DNA from: Fragilariopsis cylindrus CCMP1102
Taxonomy: Eukaryota > Bacillariophyta > Bacillariophyceae > Bacillariales > Bacillariaceae
Assembly: GCA_900095095.1 (NCBI GenBank)
Contig: FMBT01000319.1
Coordinates: 186,001 to 250,000, forward strand
Reading direction: 5' to 3'
Length of the DNA stretch: 64,000 nt
This document shows positions 34,950 to 48,127 of the stretch, piece after piece. Position numbers and translations under genes: made by a program. Numbering within the stretch: the stretch's first letter is position 1; every line of letters begins with the position of its first letter. The notes under the pieces are model-generated. The model had not been told where the DNA came from, ran no database searches, and saw only the letters and a program-made list of their open reading frames with translations.

Positions 34950-36398
34950 ATGACGGTCGAGCCGCAAAAAAAGACCATCAAAGTTTTTATACTTTTAGGG
35001 CAAAGCAATATGGTTGGTACGTTCTTTTTTCCTTTGCGAATACCACGTTACGTTACGTAACTGCCTGTTCTCGTTCTCCTCGTCCTGTTTGTCTCGTTCC
35101 ATTGATTCTAAACAAACTTTCAAAATAAATGAATAAACAATCAATCAAATAAATACAGGAATGGGAAAGGTCCAAGGAGAAAATACAGATGGAACTCTTG
35201 AATATGCTGTAAAAACAAAAAAACGGTATCCATTCTTAGTAGAAGAGAATGGTGGATGGAAAAAAGTAGTCGACAATCGTGTTCGGAATGTCTTTACCAT
35301 GGGAAGTGGCTAGATGTTAATGATAGAAACATTAAGAAGAATGAATGGCTGACAGTTGAACATAGTCAAACTATAGGTCCAGAGATTGGAATCGGTTATA
35401 TATTGGGAAAGTCATTGAAATTACCGGATAGTTGTCATCATGATAACGACGATGATATAATGGTATTGAAATCTTGTATCGGGAATCGCAGTTTGGCTTG
35501 GGATCTGTTACCACCAGGAAGTCCATCGTTTGAATGTATCGATGTTAAGGTATGGTGATCTTGTTCCTTGTTTCTTGTTGTTAATGTCATTCACATCTAG
35601 CTTTACGAAAAAAATATGACATACTGTACTTATACTACCAGCACCATTACATTTATTATCATCATCATTGTCCTCTAACTTATCTTTCCTTTCCTGCTAC
35701 AATTAGGATAAAAAAAAGTACCACTACGCAGCATACAAAGAAGTGAGTTTTGATGTTGGTAGAGGAGTTTATGTTTGATGTGTGCCTGGTGACCGTACTT
35801 TGTACCTATTCAATAGTTGTGAAGACAATATTCTAACCTTTTCTTTTTTAAATTGCAGTCTCCCAGTAGATGGGAGGTAGGAAAGCAGCCTAAACCAGAT
35901 CCTAAATGGTACGCCGGAGAGCAATATGATGGAGACATTAATCGAATCAAAGAAGTTCTATCAGATCTATCAAAATACATCCCAGATGCATCGACGACAA
36001 CTACATGTGAAATAGCTGGATTTTTTTGGTGGCAGGGTGATAAAGACCGATATGATATCAACTATGCTAATCATTATAAGGAAAATCTGATTAGATTGAT
36101 TCGTCAATTACGGGTTGAATTCGCGTCACCAGATGCAAAATTCGTCCTTGCTACCTTAGGTCAAACTTCAAAAGAATCCGAAGAATCCAAGGGGGCTGAT
36201 CGACTTATTTTTAATGCACAAATGGAAGTTCCAGAATTAAATGAGTTTGTTGGGAATACTTCGTGTGTTTATTCAAAACCATTCTGCCATGGGGGTGCCT
36301 CCAATTCTCATTATAATCACAATGCTGAAACATATATGGACGTTGGCCTAGAAATGGGGAGGGTTATGACCAACCTTATCGATGCAAGCGATAAGTAG
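34950..36398 (+). CDS. SASA-domain carbohydrate acetylesterase-like protein (one frameshift)
   Basis: Four exons: 34950-35016, 35159-35549, 35707-35742 (36 nt) and 35859-36398, with donors GTACGT, GTATGG and GTGAGT. Corrected length is about 344 residues. The nucleophile Ser sits in the block KVFILLGQSNMVG, split by intron 1, and is followed by GKVQGEN. The second block has IGPEIGIGYILG and LKSCIGNRSLAWDL, the third FFWWQGDKDR, and the final block SNSHYNHNAETYMDVGLEMG carries the expected catalytic Asp/His region. This is the SGNH/SASA (former DUF303) family of sialate O-acetylesterases and related carbohydrate esterases. The frame breaks around 35300-35304 (ATGGGAAGTGG); one more G restores MGKWLDVND. 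No signal peptide is visible, so it may be cytosolic. It probably deacetylates a sugar or polysaccharide; the substrate cannot be read from the sequence. Confidence 0.85.
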
Positions 36399-36645
36399 TT
36401 GGTATGATAAAACAGATTAGTAGGATTTTTTACAGCCAGTTTACTGTTTGTAGTTGCTCATCATAGAACTTATAGTTTTTATTGTTTCCTTCATTCATTC
36501 ACGAGATGTTTGAATATATTTATCTCAGCTTGTACGTGTAATGGATGTCACCTGCGTTGAAAAGAATTAATTCTATTAAGGGTATCCAGTACAATGTAAG
36601 AAGAAGAAGAATAAGACATAGTCTGCTAGTTTGACTTCCTACTGT
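36399..36645. other. Convergent intergenic region
   Basis: Short gap between the esterase and the chorein-type gene. AT-rich, nothing recognised. Confidence 0.4.
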
Positions 36646-39600
36646 TTAATCATTATCTACCTGGCGTTTCTCGTACAAAGTCCTCCAGTGAGCTGCTTCC
36701 GTACACATCTTGACGTTTTTGTTTCGCTCGATTTCAAGAAGTTCTTTAACACGCCTTAGTTCATCTTCCATTGATTTCTTCTCGGTAGCTTGTGTCCCTT
36801 TTTCCGTTTCTCCAATCTGCTTCATACGCTCAATTTCTAATGCATGCGAAGTTTTCGTTGAAATCTCACCTGCGAGCTGACTGCATAATTGAACCATTTC
36901 TGCATCACCGTCATCGTTTCTAATTATATGACGAACTTTATCGATTTCTAGGAAGATTTGATTGCGCATCCTTTCAATCTTGTCATCGGGTTTGCCGAAG
37001 AAGGTTGCAATATTTGGATTCTGCAAATTTTCCTGCAGTTGCACTCGAGCAATTCCTTGCCTGAGTGTTGCGTCAACTTCCAGTCTTTCGTTTTTCTTTC
37101 GCTCCAGTTGAAGTGAATGGGTATGCATTACACTCGTACTTAAAAGCTGGGCATGCGCCTCATCGCGTTCAGTCATTACTTTTGCCAGCGCTTCGTGCAT
37201 CGATTTATGGATACGATCAGTCAGCGAAGGTGGATGTAAGGGCTCGTAAAATATCGGTTGGGTTTGGAAGGAATGGGGAACCTCTGCGTTCGTTACTTCG
37301 CCGGTTTGGATTCCTTCGATGGCAAATCGTCGAAGTTCTGCTTCGCACGCCGAAAGTAGATTCATAATAGCCCCAGGACGTTTCGATAAGGTCGATTTTT
37401 TCTCTTTTTTGGGTGTCACGTCCTTCTTATGCTCATTTTCAATACCCTCTTGTACCCCTCCATAACACGAGCCATCTAATCTAGTAGGCTTCACGTCTCC
37501 TAACGAATCATCGATACCAAGAGCATCGGATAGTAATGCGAGAGCATCAATGGGAAGAGGACAGAGGATCAGGCTGTTGAAAAAACTCTCGATACATTCA
37601 CATTGATAAAGCCGAAGACCTTCAATCCAATCCGAAGATTCTTTATAATCGAGAAGGCCTCCTAATAACCGCCCGCAAACAATCATTTTCTCAGATAAAT
37701 CTAAACTAGACGGCCTTTTTAGAGATGATATAGATGCTTCTTTCCAAACACTGGAATCTTTACCAACAAGCTGCGGCAAAACAGGTTCTAATTCTTCTGA
37801 CAGTTCTGAATATAGCTTTAATACGTCCCCTAAGCTCCATTGCTTCTCAACTAGTGATTCGGTTTGTGTAGATCGCGCACGTAAAACCTTAACAAGAAAT
37901 AGGGGTGTATCTTTCCTAGCTTCTGGACGATGGATTTCGTCAGCTTCTTTCACATCATTTGTCTCTTGTTGCGTTGATTTTTCAGAGAATTGTATCTCTC
38001 CTTCGACTTGTTCCTGCGACGCAGAGACATCGTTGTCTTTAATGTAATGCTGTGTTCCAAGGACTTGGTGCGTATTTCTATTTTCTAACATCGTAGATGT
38101 AATGAATGAATCCTCTTCAATCTTTCTGGAAGACGCGATCGGAATTGTTTTTTCTAATTCATTTTCGGTCAAATTATCTGGACCACTACCAGCTTTGGTT
38201 GTGTATGGAGCGCTTCCGTTTTTAGCTGCCAGATCCATACTACAATCTGATGACTCGATTTGAGCATTTGTGGAAGAAATCTCGCTAACCTTCACAAACC
38301 ATTTCCCTGTCAGCATCTTCAGTGGTATTGCTCCCTGATCAAATGCGCTGGGTAAAAGTGCAGTCTCGTGACTGACAAAGATGTTCTTCAGTGTCAACGG
38401 TTCACCACCTCCAAATGCGGAATCATCTAGTGACGCTTCTTGACGCTTTCGGAAACTGAATCGTGAACTGCGTTGATTCTTCTCCTCTTGCTTACCGATA
38501 TCTTCACTCCCGATGCTTGTTTTTAAGGAAATAACAGCCTCTTGGACTTCACCTTTATGAGCAGAAACTTGTGATTGTGATTCGTCAATTGACATAGTGT
38601 CGACTGAATTGGACATTGAAGAATGGGTGGAATTTCGTTCATTTCCACACATACCGCATTTACCACCTTGACTTTGTTTGCTTTCTATTTTGTTAATAAA
38701 GGTGCACGCAGCGCATGTCCAGGGGTAATCTTGGTTATATTCAGTGCTGTTATCATTGAAAGGAGAGGAAACGGGTACACATATAGCCTCTTGCGTATCA
38801 TCACCACGGGTTTGGGATGACCCACTGAGTTTACCTCTTAGACCAGATAGACGCTCCTGCTTTTCGATGTTTTCTTTTGCCTTCGTTCTTGCGTTCTGTA
38901 TTGCTGAACCTAATTTGTTACCAAATTGAAGTCCCGCGTCTAGGCCCTGGTTGGCGAGGTTTTCTTGCAAACTAGATTCAGAAGTATCTGGCAAGATGTA
39001 ATCTCGCTTCCGCCTATTAGAGATTTCATCTCGTTTTTGACGGGCACTTTCAAGGGCAGACCCAAGTCGACTTTTTGTTACCTGTCCAACTCCCGAAAAC
39101 TTTTTCCTGATCTCATCTCTCCTCGACAACGCCGTTGAGTTCGCTAAGGTTAGATCCTGGCTAGATGCACTGTGACTGCTATCGTTTGTTTCTGGACTTT
39201 CATCCTCAACATTTGTTGAGAATCGAAGTGAGTAATCATCTTTGAGTTCTGACGAACGGAGGTAACCAGAAGACTCAGCCTGTCTACTTTCGGATATGTC
39301 TCTACCTATTGATCTTGCAGATTGAAAAGCTGATGCCAATCTATTTCCGATTCTTCTACCTCTTTGATCACCCCCAACAGTGTCATTCACGTTACTAGTT
39401 TCAGTAATCATGGATTCTGACGATGTCCCATCAATCACTTCCTCTAAATTTGACAAAGCTTTCGAGTCACTAAACATCATTATCGTAGAAGAAATTTCTT
39501 TTATCCAGAGTTCAAACTCCTGAGCATTACTTGTTACAAAGTAGCGTGTCAGACCAGAGCTCTCAACAATAGCAAATCCTCTCTTAATATCCTGCTTGCT

Positions 39601-42600
39601 GTTGCCACCGGCGATTTTTTGTATCTTAGCATTGACTAAAGAGACAATATCTGACGGCTTTGGCTAAACGTAACAAAAGAACGAGATAGTTAGTAAATGT
39701 TCCTTCGAAAATTATATACTACGACAGGAACGATTAAAAACTTACACATCCAGGGCGTGAATAAAAAATAAGAAGTTCCTTCCTAAGGATTATCCAACGA
39801 GGCCAAAGAAAGGATTTCTTCACGACTCTCTGCCCTGAGCGGTGCTGCCCTCCCACCCTTATCCACCCAGCAACACGTGATGCCATCAACGACAATGCTC
39901 CGAACCGTTCCCTCTCTTTAACGAACAGACTAATCTTCAGTGATTCCAGCTCATTATCCCTAACTAGTAAACTGTTATGAATACTCTTTTCATAAAGACT
40001 AAACTCCTCGTTTATTTTCTGAAGAATCTTCTGGGTATTCGAGAAACCGGAACAATTTATCTGGTGTGCCGTGTTTACGTTCGATTTCTTCTCCTCCGCG
40101 AAACTTAAGGGTGCATTTGGTGCATTTAATTCAGTCGCAGTGCGATACTTCATGGCTCTCACAACATTAAAAATCTCGGAAAGACATTCTGAAGAAAGTT
40201 TAGCAGCAGACTTTAATTTTGATTGGAAATTTTCGATCAGCCTTATGTCGTCAATCAAAAGCCCTTCATTCATTGAAAGGTTCACCTCTGCACCTGAATA
40301 TGTAAGACTGATTTCAAAAGGATGCACCACCGTTTCTAGTTTGATAACATCTTTTCCTTGTATGGTAGAAAGCAAGCTTTGCCTAGAAATAATGCTTTGG
40401 TAGAAGCCTCCTTTGTTGGTGTTAATCAGCGTTGACCAATCTGTTCCTTTGCAAGCTAATACCTGCTCAATATCACTCGGTGCCGAACCTGGAATGGGAT
40501 AGAATCTAGTTATTATATCTGACCGATTCAAGAGGAAGCTGAGCTTCTTTATTTGTTCATCTTCGTCATTTGCGTCGAATGGTATGGTGATCAAGATATT
40601 CGCAAGCTCACATCGCAGTAGAATAACTTGCAAATCAGATGGAAGGAGCCGTTTGCATATCGATCGAAGCGCACGCTCCAAAATCGGATCACGGAGATTT
40701 GCATTTGCATTTGCATTTGCATCTGTATTAAGTTTAAGAGCATTTAAATCCAGCTGAATTAAATTCTCGTTTCCCAGTAGTTCCCCTCCAACTGAATATA
40801 ACATAGCTCCGATTGTCTTAGGAGGAAATGGATTCGAATCGCTTGGAGTCGTTTGATGCTTCGACCACGTGGGGAGAAGCAAAGCTTCAATGATCAAAAG
40901 AGTTGTGTTTTTTACGGCTTCCACATCGAGATTTATTGTTGAGGGCGCTGTAATGTCAGCTGACATCGACCAAGACTGGGAATTATTTTTATGCTGCCCT
41001 TCCAATCGAAAGGCCAATTGCTGCGATGAACCAGATGGATTCAATCCACAAGGCATACTTTCATTTCCGAAGGAGCACAACTCAACAAGATCCCATTGCC
41101 TAATGGTAGTTTCTCCTTGTCTGGTCGTTTGTGCTGACGGATCTTGCCCATATAATATATGGTGTTTTCCTGTTTCTTTAGCTAGGTCGACAGTTTTCAA
41201 ATTTACATTCTGAACAAAAGACTTTAGAACAGTCCGATGATCTGAGTTTGAGTGAAAGTCAAAATCAATACCAATTTCTAGGTCTCTCATTTCACAGTCA
41301 ACAAGCTTAAGGAGGCCAATACACCGATCGTTGTTTGTTTGATAGTTAGAGCCATTAGATGACGCTAAGCCATCACGTACACGGCTACTGTTAGGGACAT
41401 TTTGCCTCCAGATTCGCAGACGAAAGTCTTTTTGTTGCAAGCAAAATATTATGGCTAGACCACCAGTTTCTCTACTCTGAGATATGTGCTTTCGTACCAA
41501 AAATTTCCGCCCCTGCATATTCTGCTTGATCATAGTCGGTTCTATTACTTTTGGTACCTCTTTCAAGGACGAAGGTCCAGTAGTATCATTCGATTGCGCA
41601 AATTTATCAATCAATGCATCCACAATATCAACAACATTTTTTCTATGATATAAGACTGTACATATTGCTCCAGCCAAGATATCAAAATCGATATTCAGTA
41701 TGAGTTCATGGACCAAAATCGAAACGAATACCGTGATCTTTATCTTATTGCTATTACCCATTGGAGGCTCGCCTTCAAAGCAGAGTATCGTGGTGGAATT
41801 ACTTATAGAGATGAAATTTTGCGCTTCTTCTGCCATACAAAAGGCGATGATGGGAACTATGTTCATTTCGAATCCACGAGTTGTCAATTGCAACCGAAAC
41901 GTTGACACCGCTCCCCCTGCTGCTGATCCTTGCTCACATCTATAGCAGATATCTGACGGGTCGTTTGGGAAATCAATTATTCCTTTTTCTTTATCCCGCC
42001 GTGCATCACCACTAATAGAATTACCAATTCGGCCAGTCAAAAAAGTACGAGGAAGAGCCGAAGATACGACAAAGGTTGTTTCCTTCCACTTCAATACTAT
42101 ATCACACGATCGCAAACTGTCTTGAATCGCAGCTGGTATACGCATTTCTACGTTGCTTAATCGAGCTGTCACGTTAAACAAGTCGGATGATATCATGGAG
42201 TTCTCATCTAGGAAGATTTGTTTCTGCTCTTGAAGGTATTCGTCCAACTGTAATGTCTCAGACGGATGGCGCAACATATCTGGTGATAGGCTATCAGACC
42301 AATCTCCTGTGTTCCATCTCGGATCAAACCCCTTTCCATCCATGTCCAAAACAAATTTAACAACTCTTTGAATAACATCTGTATCGAAAACAAAATCAAT
42401 TCCATCCACTCCTACCTCATGGAGGACCATAAAACTGTTGTGATTTTCGTCATCTTCGGATATCTTCAAGATATCAATTGTCGTTTTAAGACCTAAAGCT
42501 TGGGTAGGGAATAAATGGCGTAGATCAAGGGGATCATCTCGAATACCTCGTCGTTCGAACAAAGGGAAGGACTCGTCGGCACCAATTTCGTGTGGCTTGC

Positions 42601-44156
42601 GAGATGGAAGATGAAGTGAGAGATGATCATCACGCTGCATCCCACCCAATAAAAGTGTCCGCTTTTGATTACTAAACCGTTCTTGTAATGATATGAAAGA
42701 GGTTGAAAGTTGTGCATATATACCATGTTCGCTATTGGATTTCGGCCACATAACTTCGGCTATGCATCCTTTAGCAACGAATTCAATACACCCTTTTTCG
42801 TCATCACCTGGGTAAATACCCCATAAAAAAAGTTCTGTTATCGAACAAGTCAACGAAAGCTTCGATATATAATGAGACCATTGGGCAGTAAAATAACTGG
42901 GCGTCCATTGGTAGATCGAGGTTTCGGTAATTTATTTGTTTTACTATCATGAGTGGAGCTATCTTTGGTCACAGAGGGATCTTCACCTATTGCGATTCCG
43001 TCGTCGCTTTGCCACGAGCATACAGACCCCCATCATTAGTAGAGCGCCATCATTTGTAGAAACGCAATCAAAATCATCAGTAGCTGGATCCTTCCTGTCA
43101 CTGATTGTGCTGTTAACACTTTTATCCCCTCCATCTTCTAACTCAATCGATTCCCCTTGCGGTAGCATTTCAAATTCGGGATCCTTAACCGGTATACCAG
43201 TAGAAGATGGAAGCATTATATCACCTCTGCTCTAGACTTGAGGGATCTTCAAACGATCTGTCCTTTGCAAGACAATACTGCATTCCAATTGCCAAATGTG
43301 TCAATAGACGAATACTTCTGGAATCAATATCGACGTCAACTTTCGGTATCATCACGTCAACTTGCACAGCCAGTATTGCCCCATCTCTAAGTCGACGTTT
43401 AACGGCCATTTGAATTTCCATCTTCATTTTTGCTAGCTCACAAGGTTGCGACTCGGTCGAAGAGTTGTTTTCTGGATCAAAATGCTGCGGCACTAGTCGT
43501 ACCTGACACTCTCCGTAAACCTTTTTATATATATTAATCGAGTCGCGGCGACCCCCATTATGATGCCATACTTCATTAGGATTTCCTTCGTTGCCTTCAG
43601 CATCGACCATGCATATCTTTAAATTCTTGCATTCAACTTGTAATAGAGGCGGAGTCCATGGCCCGGGTCGTCTCGTTTTAAATTTACCCCAGGTTTGAAA
43701 TTCTAATCGGAATGATTTAACATCAATCATCAAGTTGTCGACGATACGATCCACTAGACCATATGCTCCCGTTCGAAATGGTTTTAAACCTTCAGCGATT
43801 TTTCGTATTAGTTCTCCTTCTGTAATCAATTCAATTAGTCGACGCTGATTTCGAGGTAAGAGAGAAAGAGGTTCTTGGATTTTAGCAGATACGATACCAA
43901 TATCAACGATGATCGGAGCTTTGCGCAAATTCGTCCATGATGTGACATGAAAACCGATTCTACTGACATGGATTTCCTCAAGTCGTATATATGGACATAA
44001 TCGAGCGATAGAATCATTTATTACGTCACAATTGAGAGAAACATCACAAATTTCACCCTTTCCATTTAGTAAATTAGCGTTGACTTGCTCCTTTCGAAAG
44101 CCTACAATTATCTTTGCCAATTGCTCTTGGAAGATTCCCAGAACTAACTGCTCCAT
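36646..44156 (-). CDS. Chorein/BLTP3-like bridge lipid-transfer protein with PH and RanBP2 zinc finger (three frameshifts)
   Basis: Two exons, 44156-39746 and 39663-36646, separated by an 82-nt GTAAGT...TAG intron; corrected length is about 2475 residues. The N-terminus (MEQLVLGIFQEQLAKIIVGF, then VNANLLNGKGEICDVSLNCD) is a chorein domain closest to the UHRF1BP1/BLTP3 branch of the VPS13-like bridges. A long beta-rich body with repeating-beta-groove character continues to about residue 1400. A PH domain spans the intron (GWIRVGG ... WPRWIILRKELLIFYSRPGC|PKP ... ELWIKEI). After it come Ser-rich segments with a RanBP2-type zinc finger (WTCAACTF ... CGMC), then a coiled-coil C-terminus. Three single-base frame changes lie at about 43220, 43027-43031 and 42926-42944, within an acidic linker. 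Expected role: channelling lipids between membranes at contact sites, with the PH domain and zinc finger giving targeting. Confidence 0.8.
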
Positions 44157-44655
44157 CGGATGTAGATAAGTAGATTAATTCGTGTAATACTGGTATATAA
44201 ATTGAAAAATACTGAAGATAACAGGGATCATGGAAGACAAACCATCGTACTTCGTACTTGATATGCAAAATAATAACAATGGGAAGCTTTAGAAAAATGT
44301 GAGATTTCAAGATACAGCTACAAGTCGTACATAAGTCGAGGAGGGAGTCTTGTGTCTTGTTTGTAGGAATCACTAGTGATCCGAACTAAACTTGAAAATT
44401 GAAACTCGCGGAGATTTATCCACGTATGAAACGGAGATGGTCCAGAGGGGTTAAAGATCAAAGAGTTAAAGAACAAGAGAACAACAACAAAAACAACAAA
44501 AGAACAAAGACAACAACAACGACGTCGACATTAAACATCAGACAGCACAACGCAAACCACAACAAAAACAAACTCAAACTGATAATTGTGTTGTTGAACC
44601 TTCCAAACTACTAAACTAAAGACACCAGAATCCCTCATATTCTGCACCTAAAACA
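44157..44655. other. Divergent promoter region
   Basis: About 500 bp between the chorein-type gene (-) and the C2 protein gene (+). The right half is rich in AACAACAA-like runs and probably includes the 5' UTR of the C2 gene; the 71-codon Lys/Asn-rich frame there is chance. Confidence 0.45.
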
Positions 44656-46085
44656 ATGAGCTACTCCACATATGAGTTCGCCAAAGCTCAAGAATGCAAT
44701 GCCTCTAATCCTGATAAAATCCATTACGACAAGGGAGCAGCATTTAGAAAAGAAAATTATCGACAGATTTTTCATCAGGATAATAAAATTGGACATTTCT
44801 CTGTTCGCCTTTTGGAAGCGGCTGATTTGGATAGACGATATTGGAGTGCCCTAGCGTTAGGGCCGATGAAACATCTTGGGCTGAGCAAGGCACACGGAGA
44901 AATATCAAGCTTTGTTAGTTTTTGTCTGGACACAACTGCAACATCGACAAATAATACACGTACCTCATCATCTGCTGCTGATGATTACGATAAAAAGATT
45001 CCCGCCGCCACAAAAGTGAATATTGGTGACGCTACTGTACAATGAATATGATGCTTCAACAATTACCGACCTATGTGTCACCCGTTGTACCCAAGACAAA
45101 CAATCCTGTTTGGGCAGATTGTCAATTTGAATTACCATTGCACAAAGGTGCATTCCAAGACGGAGAACCAGTACGGATATTTCTGAGAGTAGAAGAAGAT
45201 TCAACGCCGTTGGAAAATATGATTCCTGGAATTGCGTCCGCGGGAGGAGTTGCTCGATTACTTGGTGTAGGTCATTTAGATGTTACGAAATTGTGTTTAG
45301 GGCAACACCCGATTACAGGTCTTCCCGTTACTGAAGAAGTTATGGATGCGTGGGTGCCGATCAAACTTCCTGATGAACAGGAACAAAAACCTTTCATTGC
45401 TTTGGGTGCTCCCGATGATGAACTAAAGAAGCCTTCTTATCCAATCAAAGGAGACAAAGCCAACGGTATGGGTGGCAGAGTAAGAGTCTTAATCACATAT
45501 CATCCCCATGGAATGAATCCTCAACGTAATGACATTGTTGCATTAGAGGCATTTGCTCGACAAAATTTGCGAACCGCCACATGTCACTCCATTATACCAC
45601 CGTTTTTGCCACTACATGTCATAGACGTGAAAGAGCCGTGGCTATTGGTGAAATATAGACTCCCTTTTGAAACTGATAATAATGTGTATAACCATGGTAT
45701 GAACGAAAACGACAACGATAGAAAGGCCTGTATGCGGATACATCGGAATGCTGCCTTTGTCATTGAAAGAAAAAATCTTATGGACGCAGCAATGAACATT
45801 GTTCTCCAGCCAGCCGAATTTGTTCTATCGACACCGTTGGGTCGAAGTGCGCAAGATATAATGGGACCACTAATAATTGCCAGCAAGCAGTTAATGATGC
45901 CCGCTATCCTTTCTTCAAAATTATTGTGGATGGCCGTCCGAGCGACGGCCCTCGCAAGTTTTACGGGAATGACAGCAGCAGGAACAGCATTTGTTTCCGA
46001 AGGAACGAGTTCTCTAACTAAAGATGGGAGACGGCAAATGCAACACAAAAGACCTGACGATAATGGTATGGTTAGATATGTTTAG
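44656..46085 (+). CDS. C2-domain protein with hydrophobic C-terminus (one frameshift)
   Basis: Two abutting open frames, 44656-45045 and 45042-46085, overlap by ATGA and are together one gene of about 476 residues if one base is missing at about 45041. The join gives NIGDATVQ-x-NMMLQQLPTYVSP and completes a C2 domain (about 50-200): GHFSVRLLEAADL in the first frame, and PKTNNPVWADCQFELPL plus FLRVEEDS and LLGVGHLDVTKL in the second. The Ser/Asn/Asp-rich loop between is low complexity. After the C2 comes a region containing PWLLVKYRLPFE, and near the C-terminus a hydrophobic segment (PLIIASKQLMMPAILSSKLL, then ATALASFTGMTAAGTAF) that could embed in or lie on a membrane. Expected role: calcium- or phospholipid-dependent membrane binding. 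The family is not otherwise recognised. Confidence 0.75.
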
Positions 46086-46688
46086 TATGATAAAAATAAT
46101 GTATACATAAAATAAATATTGTATCTATAATAAAACTTCAACAATGTGATATTATTCGATGACAAATGTATAATGTATTCTACTTGCTTTTGTAACTACT
46201 GTCTGTTTGCATTATAGGGCATTTATGTGCATTATTTGTCTTTGCGTATAAATTTGAACTTAAAATATCATTTAAGAGATAAAAGTACAACATATGCAAA
46301 TAAGTACCCTCTAGCTAGCAGTAAGAAGATGATTTCATATAAAAGGAAATACCTTCATTAGTATTCAATAATAGTACAATATATATCTTTTAATAATACT
46401 AGCCATCGCATTCATTAATCACGCGGCAGGATGGTACATTCGGTAATAATAATCCTCGTCATATATCAAAACTAGAATAATTCAATTCCATAATATTATA
46501 ATCGCATTCAACACAACAGTAAAAAAACAGTCAATACACTATATTACTCTGTCCCATGTCTTTCCTCCTCCTTCTCTCTCTGAAAAAAAAAGAGCGAGAG
46601 ATGTAGAAATAGGGGAGATGGATGCTACCCACAAACAAAAACTGCTTTGCCATCCAATTTTTTTTCTTCTTTTTGATGTCGTTTTCTA
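46086..46688. other. Convergent intergenic region
   Basis: About 600 bp of AT-rich DNA containing the 3' UTRs of the C2 gene (+) and YKT6 (-). No gene, RNA or clear repeat. Confidence 0.4.
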
Positions 46689-47661
46689 TTAACTAATTAC
46701 ACAACAGCTATTGGTCTTTTTCGCCTGTTTGTAAAACATTTTGGACTGTGCCGAAAGATCATTAGAGCGCTCAACTAAGTTGTCTAGCTTGACACCACGT
46801 TCTAAGACGCTATCGATGGTTTTATGCAAAATTTGTGTCGTCTCATCCAATCATTTTGAATTTTAGTGATCTTATCAGCCGCCGATGGGTCTTGATATTT
46901 GGTTAGGTATTCCTTCAATGCAGGGAATGTCATTGATTCGTGGACCGTACATGTCTTCCATGTGTCACCAACTGAGGTCGTAAATTCATCCAAAATTTGC
47001 GATAACAAGACAAATGCAACCCGAGCGGGATATTCCTCATCGGTAATAACCGTTCCTCCTAATCCATCCGATCGGATGTAACAGTGAACGACATAACCCT
47101 CATGAGTGATAGATTGGCGTTGTCCTGGCTCTGTTCTCTTCATGAAAGTTTTTGTTAGAAATGATAACATTTCCTTTATCGTCTACTCATAATAATTGCA
47201 TTTTCATTTGTGATGTGTAAAGGGAAAGAAAAAAAGAAAAGTAGGAATGAGGAATTCGTTCGAAAAATAATAGATTTTACTTTATTGTTAACAAGAAAGC
47301 AAATCAAGAACAAATGTTTCGCAACTAAATGTTCGATACAGCAGCCATTTATTTTTGTTATTTTTCTGATTCATTCCTTCTATTCAACCATTTGGGCAAC
47401 GATGGGATCCCAAAAGCCGTGATGTGTTTCTTGTGACCAGCTTCTTTTTTCATCTGACTGGTGACAAATGAAGATGGATACCGCGTACAAAAAAGTCGGA
47501 ATACAAGAGAGAAGAAGAAAATAATAATTAAAACTACTTGTACATATACTTACCGGTCTTTGAAAGAATCCGAATGAGGAAAGCTCCGCTTCGAAGCAAG
47601 CGATTATAGGGTCAGGAAGTTCATTTCCAGTTCGCACAGTTGACAACGCAAGAAGTTTCAT
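46689..47661 (-). CDS. YKT6: R-SNARE YKT6 (one frameshift)
   Basis: Exon 1 is 47661-47554 (36 codons, donor GTAAGT) and exon 2 is 47182-46689 (acceptor GAGTAG); corrected length is 200 residues, equal to yeast Ykt6. The longin domain is clear: MKLLALSTV start, FGFFQR, TKPGQRQS-like [20 protein letters not shown] and [17 protein letters not shown]. The SNARE helix is in another frame after a break at about 46848-46853 (GATTGGATG; one more T gives QNDLDETTQ). It reads [26 protein letters not shown] with the zero-layer Arg, and ends in CCVIS. The last four residues (CVIS) are a CaaX farnesylation box and the preceding Cys a palmitoylation site, as in all YKT6. It works in ER-Golgi and vacuolar membrane fusion. 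As an essential single SNARE it is unlikely to be dead, so the frameshift is probably a sequence error. Confidence 0.95.
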
Positions 47662-48127
47662 TGTATTATTTGATTTTTCTAAAATATAGATTCCAAATAA
47701 AAAGTAAACGAATTAAGAATAGTATGTCTACGGTAAGTTAGGTAACCTCATTGATGTTTAAAATTGCCGTTGTTTTATTCTAATATTACTTCTGAAGTAC
47801 TCATACACGTTAAGAGCTGGTTTCGGCAGGTCACGCTCCACTTTAATTCTTACGTTGTATCGTGCGAAGAATGTGCAGTACTTCTTACAGTAGAAAGTAA
47901 TGCACGTAAAAATGAAAAAAATGATAGCTGAGTCGAATGAGTCGAGTCGATTTCCTAAACTATCGACCATCGACTACTGTATCTCGAAATTCGAAGTCGA
48001 CGATAACAACACAACAATAACAACAATTTGTACTTTAAGTAGCCGTTAGATCTAGTCAGTTACGGTTTGTTACTTTCACTTACTTCTCCGCAATATCTGA
48101 GACAGCCGACCGATAGCTATCCTCACG
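47662..48127. other. Divergent promoter of YKT6 and SRP receptor alpha
   Basis: 466 bp shared by two divergent secretory-pathway genes. The 70-codon minus-strand frame here has no domain. There is a GAGTCGAATGAGTCGAGTCGA stretch at about 47931-47951, formed by four GAGTCGA-like words. Nothing else is recognised. Confidence 0.45.

Noticed and set aside
42834-43218. A 385-nt intron (GTGATA...ACAG) in the chorein-type gene
   Set aside because: The phase does not fit the downstream frame, and the segment reads as coherent linker once three single bases are corrected.
47758-47970. 70-codon minus-strand frame
   Set aside because: Lies in the short YKT6/SRP receptor promoter region and has no recognisable feature.
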